Shown: one piece after another, positions 1 to 8,370 of the stretch
Layout of the letters: the number at the start of each line of letters is the position of its first letter
Position numbering within the stretch: the first letter of the stretch is position 1
Origin: CAYWMP01 sp964459445
GTDB lineage: Bacteria; Desulfobacterota; DSM-4660; Desulfatiglandales; HGW-15
Assembly (NCBI GenBank): GCA_964459445.1
Contig: CAYWMP010000132.1
Location: 1-16,711, forward strand
Direction: 5' to 3'
DNA: 16,711 bases
Made by a program: the position numbers and the translations under genes
Notes under the pieces: model-generated
Told to the model about the DNA's origin: nothing
Seen by the model: only the letters and a program-made list of their open reading frames with translations
The model's database searches: none

Positions 1-1341
1 GTCGGGACTGCCGATATTGGCCGCCACGACCTCGCCGGTGTGAATACCGATTCCGTGAGCAAGAGGCTCAATGCCATGCTCCTGAAGATCCCTATTAACG
101 GTATTCAACCTTTTCTTCATCTCCAAGGCAGCCTCCACGGCATGGATTTCATGATCGTCCCTTGAGACCGGCGCGCCGAAGACAGCCATTATTTCATCTC
201 CAATAAATTGAAGCACCAGCCCTTTATGATCGGTAATGGCTTCATCCATCTCCTTGAAGTAACCATTGATAATTTTCACCACTTCTTTTGGAGGGGTTTG
301 CTCGACCAGTGGTGTAAAATTCCTCAAATCAGCAAAAAGCACAGTGACTTTTCTCAACTCACCATCAAATGAAATGTTGCCTGCAAGGATTTCGTCTCTG
401 ATTTCTTCACTTACATATTTCCCAAAGGTCTCCTTGATAAAGTCTCTTTCCTTCAGCCCCACGGTCATTTCATTGATGACGTCGCCGGCATAACCGATTT
501 CATCGTTTGATGAGACCTTTACCTTGTCGTCAAAGTGACCCTTCCGAATTCCCCTTAGCACATGAATAATCTCATGCAGCGGTTTAGTAAGATTGGTGCT
601 TACCAGGAAGGTTACCCAAATCCCGACGGCCATAAAAATGATTGAATTGCTGAGAATGATCAATTGCAGATTTTCAACAATTTGAGGCGGGCTGAGGGTC
701 GTGTGGAAGGTGTCCATGGTTGCCCCTACAATCGCTATGAACGGAATCAGGTTACATGCAAAGAGAAGAGCGAAGAGTCTGGTACTTATGCGAATATGCA
801 GGGTCTTCGGCGTTGCATAAAGGCCTCCGTTAGGGAAGAAATAATGTACGACCCTCCGTTGGAGTACCATTTCAAAAACAAAAAAGGCTATGGTGGTGGT
901 GATGAGTCCGGTAAATAAACTATTGAAGAAGGTTTCTTGAACGATGGCTCGGCCGCCACCAACAATATGAAATATACTGGAATATAGAAATGCGGAGGTG
1001 AGCCAAATACCAAAATCAATGGCTATGAGAAAGAAAGGTTCGTTTAGAAGCTTGCGCCGGGCCTCTTCAATAGCTTCGTCAGAAAGCGGTTTTTGAAGGT
1101 ATTTCCTGTTAAGAAGGCTTCGGATAGGCCTTTCATAGATCAGTGTGATGGCAGTTGGAATCAGAAATGCACATGGAAGGAAGAACATGCTGACAAGATT
1201 AGCGAGTTGCTGCAATTCAGACATAGCTGGGGTTGCTGACATGCGGTTTATGAAAAACACCACAGAAACACCGATCACATTGGATATTAAGTTAGCGATG
1301 AGCATGGCGTTTTTGACACGAAACAGTTCAGGTCTGGTCAT
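1..1341 (-). CDS. Membrane class III adenylate/guanylate cyclase with HAMP domain (3' end outside window)
   Basis: I translated this frame by hand; 447 residues are inside the window and the C-terminus is cut off at base 1. About six hydrophobic segments are seen (roughly residues 13-31, 48-67, 103-127, 138-160, 188-208, 226-247). A HAMP linker follows (about 244-296, containing NDEIG), then a helical connector and the catalytic domain. FADLRNFT supplies the first metal-binding Asp (D338), FIGDEIMAVFGAP the second (D382), and GIGIHTGEVVAANIG follows at about 430-444. The family makes cAMP or cGMP from ATP or GTP at the inner membrane, with the TM/HAMP part as sensor and relay. The position that is Lys in typical adenylate cyclases, four residues before D382, is Gln378 here. 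I chose ATG 1341 because GAGG lies about 9 nt upstream; in-frame ATGs at 1356 and 1371 are alternatives. It lies 144 bp downstream of livH on the same strand; whether they are co-transcribed is unclear. Confidence 0.9.
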   Translation of the reverse strand, partial: MTRPELFRVKNAMLIANLISNVIGVSVVFFINRMSATPAMSELQQLANLVSMFFLPCAFLIPTAITLIYERPIRSLLNRKYLQKPLSDEAIEEARRKLLNEPFFLIAIDFGIWLTSAFLYSSIFHIVGGGRAIVQETFFNSLFTGLITTTIAFFVFEMVLQRRVVHYFFPNGGLYATPKTLHIRISTRLFALLFACNLIPFIAIVGATMDTFHTTLSPPQIVENLQLIILSNSIIFMAVGIWVTFLVSTNLTKPLHEIIHVLRGIRKGHFDDKVKVSSNDEIGYAGDVINEMTVGLKERDFIKETFGKYVSEEIRDEILAGNISFDGELRKVTVLFADLRNFTPLVEQTPPKEVVKIINGYFKEMDEAITDHKGLVLQFIGDEIMAVFGAPVSRDDHEIHAVEAALEMKKRLNTVNRDLQEHGIEPLAHGIGIHTGEVVAANIGSPD

Positions 1342-1485
1342 GGTTTTTGCCCTCATTTCTTTGCGGAGCATTCCGAATAGAAAACCCTATTAGCCTGACA
1401 CACAATGCGTATCTTCAACTAAAATTATCATTTCCTCTCGGAATTTGGAATAGATTGAAAGCAGAGATGATGTAAGCGGCAGGGA
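1342..1485. other. Gap between livH and the cyclase gene
   Basis: This 144-bp AT-rich spacer lies between the livH stop and the cyclase start. I see no clear intrinsic terminator for the transport operon (only a 4-bp TTCC/GGAA hairpin) and no well-spaced -35/-10 pair. Read-through from livH into the cyclase gene is therefore possible but not shown. Confidence 0.4.
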
Positions 1486-2367
1486 CTATACCCTTTCCTT
1501 GAACTCCGTTCCCAGAAGGCCCTCGGGGCGGACAAGGAGAACGAGAATAATAATCAGGAAGGCCATTGTATTCTTGAAGGCAATGGAGATATACCCTCCG
1601 GCGAGACTCTCGGATACGCCAAGAAGAAGACCTCCGACAATGGCGCCGGGCAAGCTATTCAATCCACCCAATATGGCAGCGGCAAACCCTTTCAAAAAGG
1701 GTTCCCACATGAAGAAGGGATCGATGAGCAGCGAGGCAGCCAGAAAAAGGCCGGCCAGCACCCCAAAAAATGCGGCCAGCCCCCAGGACAGTGCTAGAAT
1801 TTGGCGGGTAGGGATCCCCAGCGTCTGGGCGGCCGGAAGATTCTCGGAAGTGGCCCGCATGGCCAGCCCGATGCGCGTTTTTTGAACGAGAAGGTAAAAG
1901 AGGAAGCTGCCCAGAAGACCGACAATGAGGGTCCCCAGGCTCAGATGGCTGATGATCACGCCGCCCAGCTTAAAAGTTTTAACGTCGGACAGGGGAAAGG
2001 GAAAGGTTTGCGGCTGGGGATCGCCAAAGCGAAGGATCAGTCCCTGCAAGATCAATCCGAACCCCAGGGTGAGGATGACCTGGCCCAAATGCGTGGCCTC
2101 ACGCCTCTGGGCTGGAATGAGAATAGCAAAATAAAATATGGCGGCGATCACCACCCCGCCAAGAAACGATAGCGTCGCAGAAATCCAGAAGGGCAAATTA
2201 AACATCATCAGGCCGAAGGCAATGAACGCGCCCGCTGTCGTTATGTCCCCATGGGCAAAATTCAAAACCCGGTTGGAGCGATAGATCAAAACAACCCCCA
2301 GAGCCACCAAAGCGTAAAGGCTGCCCTGGGAAGCACCTAAGATAATGTATTGAAGCACACTTTCCAT
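1486..2367 (-). CDS. livH: Branched-chain-type ABC transporter permease LivH
   Basis: The 293-residue integral membrane protein is of normal LivH length and forms half of the permease channel of a LivHMGF importer. Family motifs are in place: NFAHGD at 36-41 near the N-terminus, the cytoplasmic coupling stretch GLAMRATSENLPAAQTLGI at 167-185, the glycine-rich ILGGLNSLPGAIVGG segment at about 232-246, and the closing RPEGLLG at 280-286. It is the last gene of the operon, 33 bp after livM. GAGAGG lies upstream of ATG 2367. The motifs fix the family but not the ligand; the operon also encodes an acyl-CoA ligase, so the substrate may be an organic acid rather than leucine. Confidence 0.93.
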   Translation of the reverse strand: MESVLQYIILGASQGSLYALVALGVVLIYRSNRVLNFAHGDITTAGAFIAFGLMMFNLPFWISATLSFLGGVVIAAIFYFAILIPAQRREATHLGQVILTLGFGLILQGLILRFGDPQPQTFPFPLSDVKTFKLGGVIISHLSLGTLIVGLLGSFLFYLLVQKTRIGLAMRATSENLPAAQTLGIPTRQILALSWGLAAFFGVLAGLFLAASLLIDPFFMWEPFLKGFAAAILGGLNSLPGAIVGGLLLGVSESLAGGYISIAFKNTMAFLIIILVLLVRPEGLLGTEFKERV

Positions 2368-2400
2368 ATACCTGGTGTCCTCTCAATTATTGGACAGGCG

Positions 2401-3381
2401 CTAGCGAAACGGCCAATTTCTGAAGTACAGCCGTATTTTCATCAAGCGTCCGGCCAGGCCGCCGGGCTCAAAAATCAGAATAATGATAATAGTGATACCG
2501 AAAACCACCAGCACCATTTCCCTGAAATCGCTCAAAAAATGGGGTACCAGAATGACAAAGGCCGCCCCCATGATGGACCCTTCCACGAAGGCCAGTCCTC
2601 CGACGATGACTGCTACGAGAAAGGTGACTGTCTCCATCCAGGTGAACATGTTGGGTTCGAGGTACCCCAGAAACAGCGCGTACAGCCCTCCCTGCACGCC
2701 GACGTAAAAAGAACTGATGGCGAAAGAAAGCAGTTTGTAATGGGTGAGATTAACGCCCATGACCTCGGCGGCAATATCATTGTCGCGAATGGCTATAAAG
2801 GCACGCCCCATATAGGATGAAACGATATTATAGGTCGCGAGGGTGAACAACAGTGCGATGATCAGGTTAAAATAGAAATTGAAATTCACCCGGGAAATAC
2901 CGAAAAGCGGTTCGAGTTTGATGATGGCCATACCCATGCGTCCGCCGGACAGCAACTTGGAATTGACAAAGATCTGGTACACAGCGATTCCGAAGCCTAG
3001 GGTGGCGATTGCCAGGTAAGGACCTTTTAGCCGCAGGGATGGGAATCCCACCAGAAAACCGAACAGGCCGGTAACCAGACCGGCACCGATCAGGCCGAGG
3101 TACCAGGGAAAGCCGGCCTGGGCCAGGTGGGCGAAGGCGAAGGCGCCGATACACAGGAACCCTGCCTGGCCGAAGGAAATCTGGCCGGTGTAACCGATGA
3201 GCAGATTCTGCCCTAAAATACCGATGGACCAGATGGCGATCAGGGAGGCCACGTAAACGATATGTTCAGGCGCGTAAAGGGGCAGAAGAAAAACCGCGAT
3301 TACAACGGCCAAAACCCAGGCCTTGGTCCCGGGTTTCCGGATGAGCTTTAGTTCCTCTTTATAGCTTTCGACTAGATCCAT
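2401..3381 (-). CDS. livM: Branched-chain-type ABC transporter permease LivM
   Basis: The 326-residue protein has many membrane spans and is the second permease of the importer. It carries the LivM signature GYTGQISFGQAGF (63-75), which follows a hydrophobic N-terminal region. The coupling segment GRAFIAIRDNDIAAEVMGVN lies at 192-211 and would contact the ATPases. FEPGGLAG near the C-terminus (about 304-311) is the LivM counterpart of the LivH RPEGLLG end. The start lies only 9 bp after the acyl-CoA ligase stop, with GGTGA about 8 nt upstream, so translation is probably coupled. The N-terminal 20 residues are charged and cytoplasmic. Confidence 0.93.
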   Translation of the reverse strand: MDLVESYKEELKLIRKPGTKAWVLAVVIAVFLLPLYAPEHIVYVASLIAIWSIGILGQNLLIGYTGQISFGQAGFLCIGAFAFAHLAQAGFPWYLGLIGAGLVTGLFGFLVGFPSLRLKGPYLAIATLGFGIAVYQIFVNSKLLSGGRMGMAIIKLEPLFGISRVNFNFYFNLIIALLFTLATYNIVSSYMGRAFIAIRDNDIAAEVMGVNLTHYKLLSFAISSFYVGVQGGLYALFLGYLEPNMFTWMETVTFLVAVIVGGLAFVEGSIMGAAFVILVPHFLSDFREMVLVVFGITIIIILIFEPGGLAGRLMKIRLYFRNWPFR

Positions 3382-3390
3382 TTGTTTTAT

Positions 3391-5190
3391 TCACCGCCCA
3401 TACATCCCTTCAATCAGATCGGCATAACGACTTTCAAGAAAGCTCCTTTTTACTTTCTTGGTGGGGGTTACATCTCCATCCTCTTCGTAGAAACGCCGGG
3501 GAAGCAAGGCGAATTTCTTAACGCTTTCCACCCTGGAAAGGGTCTTGTTGATTTCCAGGACCTCTCCCTGGATGAGCTTCTTGATTTCAGAATTTTGCGT
3601 CAGATCGGCAAAGGTGGTGAAGGGGATCCGGTTGTCCTGCGCGTATTTGGTCACATTGTCTTCGTCGATCAGAATGAGAGCGACCAGGTACTTTCGTCCG
3701 TCTCCGATCACCACGGCATCCTGGATGTAGGTGCTGAATTTCAGCTTGTTCTCAATGAACGCCGGAGTGATATTCTTGCCTCCAGCGGTGATGAGTATGT
3801 CCTTTTTCCGATCCAGGATCTTCAGGAAGCCGTCCTCCAGGGCCCCCACATCACCGGTGTGGAGCCACCCGTCCACGATGGTCTCCGCAGTGAGTTCCGG
3901 GTCCTTGAAATATCCCTTAAAAACGTTGGGTCCTTTGATCAATATCTCGCCGTCGTCCGCAATCTTAACCTTCAGGCCGGCCAGGGGTTCGCCAACATAT
4001 CCCCATCTGGGATTATTGATACGCTGAACCGCGATCACGCCCGTTGATTCAGTCTGGCCATATCCTTCCCTCAGGGGGACTCCCAGCGCGTTATAAAACT
4101 CAAAGAGTTCCGGCGAAGCCGGGGCGGCCCCACAGACGGCATACCGGATACGCTCAAAGCCCAGTTGCCTTTTCAAGTGATAGAGTACCAGCCAGTAGAG
4201 CGGCCAGTAAAGACAGGCCCATCTGAATCGCTCGGTACTCCCCTTTTTCGTCCTTACATATCGCAATCCCGTCTTAACCGCCGCCCAATAGACACCTCTT
4301 TTGACCAGCGTGGAGTCTGACATCCGGATGTGGATCATGGAAGCAAATTTTTCCCAAATGCGGGGTACGCTGCAGAAAATGGTGGGAGAAACCTCTCTGA
4401 GGTTATGGGGCAAGGTATCCATGCTCTCCACGAAGTTTACGGTTCCTCCGGACCAAACGGCCTGAAAAAGGGATATGAGATTCTCATAGATGTGGGCCAG
4501 GGGCAGGTAAGAGAGTAATTCATCGGTTTCGTAAAAAGGATTTGCCTCTACGAAACTGGCGGTGAGCATCAGGATATTATGATGGGTGAGCATGGCGCCC
4601 TTTGGCCGGCCGGTAGTCCCCGATGTGTAAATGATCGTCGCCGTGTCATCAGGTTTTATGTGTTCCAGCCGTTCAGAAATACATTGAGGATGATCCTGGA
4701 GATAACGCCGCCCCCTGTCGAGGAATTCATCGAAGAAAATGATCTTTTCATGGGAAAAACCCCAGAGCCCCTTGGGGTCCCAGACGACGACCTTGATCAC
4801 CTTCAATTGGTCCAAGATCTGGAGCACTTTATCCACCTGCTCCTCATTTTCTACGAACAGTATTGAGGCCTCCGAATGACCCACCACATAGGCTACCTGG
4901 TCCGGAGCAGAGGTTGGATAGACCCCACAGGTCGCGCCGCCGGCAGTCATCGTTCCCAGGTGACAGATCAGCCATTCAGGACAATTGTCACCCAGGATGG
5001 CCACCCGATCTTCCGGCCCAAGGTCGAAAGAGAGGAGCCCGGCAGCCACCACCTTCACCTGGTCGCCATACTCCTCCCATGAAATCCGGTTCCAGATTCC
5101 GTAATCCTTGTGCCGGAGGGCGATGCGGTCTTTCTGACGATCCACCTGGCGGAAGAAAAGCTCGGGGAAGTGGGTGGCTTCGTTATTCAT
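3391..5190 (-). CDS. AMP-forming long-chain-type acyl-CoA synthetase in the liv operon
   Basis: The 599-residue enzyme of the ANL superfamily (COG1022-like by overall appearance) would activate a carboxylic acid to its CoA thioester via an acyl-AMP. Motifs include the P-loop YTSGTTGRPKG at 188-198, and further on GYGQTES, GWLHTGDVG and DRKKDILITAGGKNI, which bind AMP and carry the hinge. The frame is open to 5223, but ATG 5190 is preferred: AGGAGG lies 8 nt upstream and the start overlaps the livF stop as TGATG, implying translational coupling. Its place between livF and livM, rather than beside the transporter, suggests the imported compound is an acid that is CoA-activated on entry. The exact acid (fatty, branched or aromatic) cannot be read from the sequence. 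Confidence 0.92.
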   Translation of the reverse strand: MNNEATHFPELFFRQVDRQKDRIALRHKDYGIWNRISWEEYGDQVKVVAAGLLSFDLGPEDRVAILGDNCPEWLICHLGTMTAGGATCGVYPTSAPDQVAYVVGHSEASILFVENEEQVDKVLQILDQLKVIKVVVWDPKGLWGFSHEKIIFFDEFLDRGRRYLQDHPQCISERLEHIKPDDTATIIYTSGTTGRPKGAMLTHHNILMLTASFVEANPFYETDELLSYLPLAHIYENLISLFQAVWSGGTVNFVESMDTLPHNLREVSPTIFCSVPRIWEKFASMIHIRMSDSTLVKRGVYWAAVKTGLRYVRTKKGSTERFRWACLYWPLYWLVLYHLKRQLGFERIRYAVCGAAPASPELFEFYNALGVPLREGYGQTESTGVIAVQRINNPRWGYVGEPLAGLKVKIADDGEILIKGPNVFKGYFKDPELTAETIVDGWLHTGDVGALEDGFLKILDRKKDILITAGGKNITPAFIENKLKFSTYIQDAVVIGDGRKYLVALILIDEDNVTKYAQDNRIPFTTFADLTQNSEIKKLIQGEVLEINKTLSRVESVKKFALLPRRFYEEDGDVTPTKKVKRSFLESRYADLIEGMYGR

Positions 5191-5966
5191 CACCACGTCC
5201 TCCTTTTCTTGTAAAGGCGCCATCCTTTTGGAGAAACGCTTTCCGAACCTACGCCCAGATAAAGTTCCTTCACATCTTCATTTTCCTGAAGCCCTTGGGC
5301 CGTGCCTTCCAGGACAATTCTTCCCGATTCCATGATGTAGCCGAAGTCTGCGATGCTCAGGGCCATTTTGGCGTTCTGTTCCACCAGGAGGATAGTTGTC
5401 CCGGCTTTGCTGATCTGTGAAAGGGCATCGTACACCTGGCGGCCTACCTTAGGAGCCAGGCCCAATGAGGGCTCGTCCAGCATCAAGAGCCTGGGCCGGC
5501 GGAGCATAGCCCGGCCCATGGCCAGCATCTGCTGTTCCCCACCGGAGAGGGTTTCGGCCTGCTGGTTTGAACGAGCCTTCAGTATGGGGAAGAGCCCATG
5601 CACATAGTCGAGATCCTGACTCACAGCCGCGCCTTTTCGCCCCCAACAACCCAGATCAAGATTTTCCTTCACCGTGAGTTCACGAAACAGTCCTCGGTCC
5701 TCCGGGACGTACACGATGCCCAGGCGGGCGACCTTTTCCGGAGCCAATCGGTGAATCCTCTTTCCCTGAAAGAAAATGGTTCCCTTGTTAGGTTGATCCT
5801 TGAGCAGTCCCGCGATGGTCTTGAGCAGGGTGCTCTTTCCTGCACCGTTCGGCCCTAGGACAGCGAAGACTTCTTTTTCTCTGACCTCCAGAGAAAGTCC
5901 GTGAAGGGCATAAATGCGGTCGTAGTAAAGGGTTTCGATATTGGCGATTTTAAGTAACGGTTCCAT
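5190..5966 (-). CDS. livF: Branched-chain-type ABC transporter ATP-binding protein LivF
   Basis: The 258-residue ATPase subunit has Walker A GPNGAGKST (38-46), the ABC signature LSGGEQQ (140-146), Walker B LLMLDEPS (160-167) and switch region LLVEQN. Gln replaces the usual His in the switch (Q197), which is normal for LivF and separates it from LivG. It is slightly longer than typical LivF because of a basic C-terminal tail after about residue 240 that looks dispensable. Its TGA overlaps the ATG of the acyl-CoA synthetase by one base. ATG 5966 has only a weak ribosome-binding site. It pairs with LivG to drive import. Confidence 0.94.
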   Translation of the reverse strand: MEPLLKIANIETLYYDRIYALHGLSLEVREKEVFAVLGPNGAGKSTLLKTIAGLLKDQPNKGTIFFQGKRIHRLAPEKVARLGIVYVPEDRGLFRELTVKENLDLGCWGRKGAAVSQDLDYVHGLFPILKARSNQQAETLSGGEQQMLAMGRAMLRRPRLLMLDEPSLGLAPKVGRQVYDALSQISKAGTTILLVEQNAKMALSIADFGYIMESGRIVLEGTAQGLQENEDVKELYLGVGSESVSPKGWRLYKKRRTW

Positions 5967-6029
5967 GGTCTTTAGTTTTTCGTCCGGAGATGGATTTTAG
6001 TGGCACTCCTCTTTTTGCAGTCCGTCCCG

Positions 6030-6782
6030 TCAGTCCTCTCCGAGATATGCCTTGATGACTGCCGGTGTCTTTTGCACCTCCTCGGGAGTCCCTTCGGCAA
6101 TCTTTTTTCCGTAGTCCAGGGCAATCATCCGGTCGGCCAGTCTGGAGGCAATCCTGAGATCATGCTCCACCAACAGAATGCCGGTTTTGTAACGGCCTCG
6201 GATCTCCGTGATCCGATAAGCGGTCTCCTCTTTTTCTTCCGAGGTCAGTCCGGCAATGGGTTCATCCAGGAGGAGCAGTTTCGGCTCCATGGCCAGGGCT
6301 CGGCCCATCTCCACCCGCTTCTGGACGCCATAGGGGCAGTCGGAGACCCTGGCCTGCCTGAAGGCCTGAAGATCGAGAAAATCGATGAGTCCTTCCACCA
6401 TCTCTCGGTGGCGCAGCTCCTCCTTTCGTATGCGGAGGAAGGCATGGAGTGGGTTCCTCTTGAAAGAGATATGTCTACCCAGAAGCAGGTTGTCCAGAAC
6501 AGTCATGTGCAGGAAGAGGCGCAGGTTCTGAAAGGTCCTTGCGATTCCCCTTTGGGCGACGGAATCGGGAGAGAGTCTTATCAGGCTCCTTTCCTCAAAG
6601 GTGACTTCGCCACTGTCCGGCTTGTAAACCCCGGAAATGCAATTGAAAAGTGTTGTCTTTCCGGAGCCATTCGGGCCGATAATGGCCAGCATTTCTTCCG
6701 CTTCGACCTGGATATCGACGGTCGACAGAGCCTGAATGCCGCCGAAGCTGATATTGAGTTGTTCGATGCTGAGCAACGCCAT
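6030..6782 (-). CDS. livG: Branched-chain-type ABC transporter ATP-binding protein LivG
   Basis: The 250-residue ATPase has Walker A GPNGSGKT (36-43), a LivG-type divergent signature around CPYGVQKRVEMGRAL (149-163), Walker B LLLDEP (170-175) and switch LLVEHD with His207. The LivG-specific ARTFQNLRLF stretch lies at 81-90. I start it at ATG 6782, where AGGTGAT lies just upstream; a GTG at 6788, two codons earlier, is the alternative but has no visible ribosome-binding site. It is 63 bp upstream of livF and separated from livK by a 144-bp gap containing a strong hairpin, an arrangement that often lets the binding protein be made in excess over the membrane parts. Confidence 0.94.
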   Translation of the reverse strand: MALLSIEQLNISFGGIQALSTVDIQVEAEEMLAIIGPNGSGKTTLFNCISGVYKPDSGEVTFEERSLIRLSPDSVAQRGIARTFQNLRLFLHMTVLDNLLLGRHISFKRNPLHAFLRIRKEELRHREMVEGLIDFLDLQAFRQARVSDCPYGVQKRVEMGRALAMEPKLLLLDEPIAGLTSEEKEETAYRITEIRGRYKTGILLVEHDLRIASRLADRMIALDYGKKIAEGTPEEVQKTPAVIKAYLGED

Positions 6783-6870
6783 AATCACCTATATGCGCCG
6801 GGTCACACTTTTAGTTGGTTCTTTAAATGATGGTTTGTAACGGAAACGTACCCTCATCGGAGGGCAAAAG

Positions 6871-6909
6871 AAGCCGCATGCTCAAACAAAGCATTTGTGC
6901 ATGCGGCTT
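6871..6909 (-). terminator. Hairpin between livK and livG (partial terminator or mRNA end)
   Basis: A perfect 11-bp stem, AAGCCGCATGC with GCATGCGGCTT, encloses a 17-nt loop and lies 18 bp after the livK stop. On the minus strand it is followed by CTTTTG, a short imperfect U-run. This fits a weak intrinsic terminator or an RNase-stable 3' end that keeps livK mRNA above livGF-MH mRNA. The effect on expression is inferred. Confidence 0.65.
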
Positions 6910-6926
6910 ATAATCCGTCGACTTGG

Positions 6927-8126
6927 TTAGAATTTTGGCTTGAACACGACCGCCTTGCCGCCGGGAACCAGAACGTGCCTTCCGCCTTTGGCCACGCAAG
7001 GCCAGATGGCATTCACCCCGTTATGTCGATCAGGACCGTAGGTTACCGGAGCACCACCAGCCGGCGGTGTCCAATTTTTAATTTGCTCCATTCCCTTGAT
7101 CAGGCCTTCGCGGGTGAGGTCTCTGCCGGCATGTTTGAGGCCTTCGGCCAGGTGCATGATGGAAGCGGCGCCAAACAAGGCCAGAAATTCCATCCCCTTC
7201 AGTTTGGGATTCTTCCCGATCAGGATGGCGGCCACTCTATCCGCATCCGCATGGGTTCCGGGAATGCCCATGTGGGCCGACATGTTGATGTAAGTACCTT
7301 CCCAGGTTTGACCAGCGAGTTTGTACATGAGTTCGGGGCCAAGCGGAAAGTTGCCCATCACGGTGGGGCTGTATCCGATTTGGGCCAGTGTTTTGGTCAT
7401 GATGGCGCCGGTGGACATCATGGAGGTCATCATCATCGTGTCTGCCCCTGATTCTTTGAGTTTTTGAGCGTGGGTCGCCAGGGCACGTTCGGTGACCTCG
7501 TAGGGAACTTCCGAAACCAGTTTGGCCTTGCCAGGATTGCCCTTGAAATAGGTTTTGATACCGGCATTGGCCCCAAGCCCATATTCGTCATTTTGGTAAA
7601 AATGAGCGATCTTTTTGGCTCCAAGGGTCTCGACGGCGTATTTTGTCATATACTCGGTCTCGTCTTCATAGTTGGGATAAGAGACAAAGTAGTATTTCTG
7701 CTTTTCCTTGGGCTGTTTGGCGTAAATTTCAAGATTACCGTAAGCCGTGATCAAGGGAATCTTATTTTCCGGATAGAAGTCCTTAGCCGCGTTGCAGGGG
7801 GCTGAACCCAACTGACCGGCTACGGCAAAGATCTTGTTCTTCATTTCCTGTAAATTGGCCACCGCGCGGGCCGGATTGTATCCGTCATCCTTGATCATCA
7901 ATTTGATCTTACGCCCGTGAATGCCTCCTTGCTCATTGATGTGATCGGCCCAGGCCTTCATTCCGCCAGAGATATTAACTCCCCAACTGGCTGCGGGACC
8001 GGTCAGTGGATGAGTCACACCGATGACGACTTCCGTGTCGGTCACACCGGGCTCGGCTGCGACCATGGCGGGTAGGGTGAGCAAAACTGTGAAAATGATT
8101 CCAATCCAGAAAGTTCCTTTTTTCAT
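6927..8126 (-). CDS. livK: Periplasmic branched-chain-type substrate-binding protein LivK
   Basis: The 399-residue protein of the type I periplasmic-binding fold (Peripla_BP_6-like) captures the ligand for the LivHMGF importer. The frame is open back to 8306, but ATG 8126 is clearly right: GAGGAGG stands 5 nt upstream and the product starts with a signal peptide, MKKGTFW then a hydrophobic core, with likely cleavage after VAA at residue 24. The mature part opens EPGVTDTEVVIGVTHPLTGP, a family hallmark, followed by GGIHGRKIKLMIKDDGY. The loops that bind the amino-acid alpha groups in LivJ/LivK differ here (GSAPCNA and LITAYGNLE), so a non-amino-acid ligand is plausible. It is the first gene after the promoter at 8286-8314. 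Confidence 0.92.
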   Translation of the reverse strand: MKKGTFWIGIIFTVLLTLPAMVAAEPGVTDTEVVIGVTHPLTGPAASWGVNISGGMKAWADHINEQGGIHGRKIKLMIKDDGYNPARAVANLQEMKNKIFAVAGQLGSAPCNAAKDFYPENKIPLITAYGNLEIYAKQPKEKQKYYFVSYPNYEDETEYMTKYAVETLGAKKIAHFYQNDEYGLGANAGIKTYFKGNPGKAKLVSEVPYEVTERALATHAQKLKESGADTMMMTSMMSTGAIMTKTLAQIGYSPTVMGNFPLGPELMYKLAGQTWEGTYINMSAHMGIPGTHADADRVAAILIGKNPKLKGMEFLALFGAASIMHLAEGLKHAGRDLTREGLIKGMEQIKNWTPPAGGAPVTYGPDRHNGVNAIWPCVAKGGRHVLVPGGKAVVFKPKF

Positions 8127-8162
8127 GGCTTCCTCCTCAAAAAATAGGTTTAAGATGGAAAA

Positions 8163-8179
8163 AGGGCGCGATCGGCCCT
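8163..8179 (-). other. Possible 5'-UTR stem-loop before livK
   Basis: On the minus strand AGGGC and GCCCT form a 5-bp stem around a 7-nt loop, followed at once by TTTTTCC. It lies between the predicted promoter and livK, 36 bp before the ATG, so it could act as an attenuator or simply be chance. The stem is short. Confidence 0.3.
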
Positions 8180-8285
8180 GTGCTTTGCTGCAATAGACCA
8201 AGATTAAAGGTTCGAGGTTTCTCCCAATGAAGGAGGGTTTGAAACTGTCCATGTGAAAATTCAAAGAAAAGGCAAACACTTTGAT

Positions 8286-8314
8286 TTTATATTCATTATT
8301 GGCCAACAGGTCAA
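8286..8314 (-). promoter_or_regulatory. livK: Sigma70-like promoter of the liv operon
   Basis: On the minus strand TTGACC (8314-8309) and TATAAA (8291-8286) are separated by exactly 17 nt. Transcription would start near 8279, leaving a leader of about 150 nt before the livK ATG. The spacer contains the palindrome TTGGCCAA (8299-8306), a possible operator half. No other -35/-10 pair in the gap is as good. Confidence 0.65.
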
Positions 8315-8326
8315 TCGAATTCTACC

Positions 8327-8348
8327 TGCCCTGATCACCATCAAGGCA
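8327..8348. other. Stem-loop after the acyl-CoA dehydrogenase gene
   Basis: TGCCCTGAT and ATCAAGGCA form a 9-bp stem with one G-U-type pair and a 4-nt loop. It lies between the dehydrogenase stop and the livK promoter, where a transcript end would be expected, but no U-run follows on the minus strand. It may be an mRNA 3' end or a regulator site. Confidence 0.35.
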
Positions 8349-8370
8349 GCAGAGGCTATCCAATGGCATG

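Noticed and set aside
664..918. Plus-strand open frames over the cyclase, liv and carboxylase genes.
   Set aside because: They are antisense shadows of well-supported minus-strand genes, with no family motifs and no convincing ribosome-binding sites.
8127..8306. 60-residue N-terminal extension of LivK.
   Set aside because: It would cover the predicted promoter and leader, and the signal peptide must be N-terminal. GAGGAGG marks ATG 8126 as the start.
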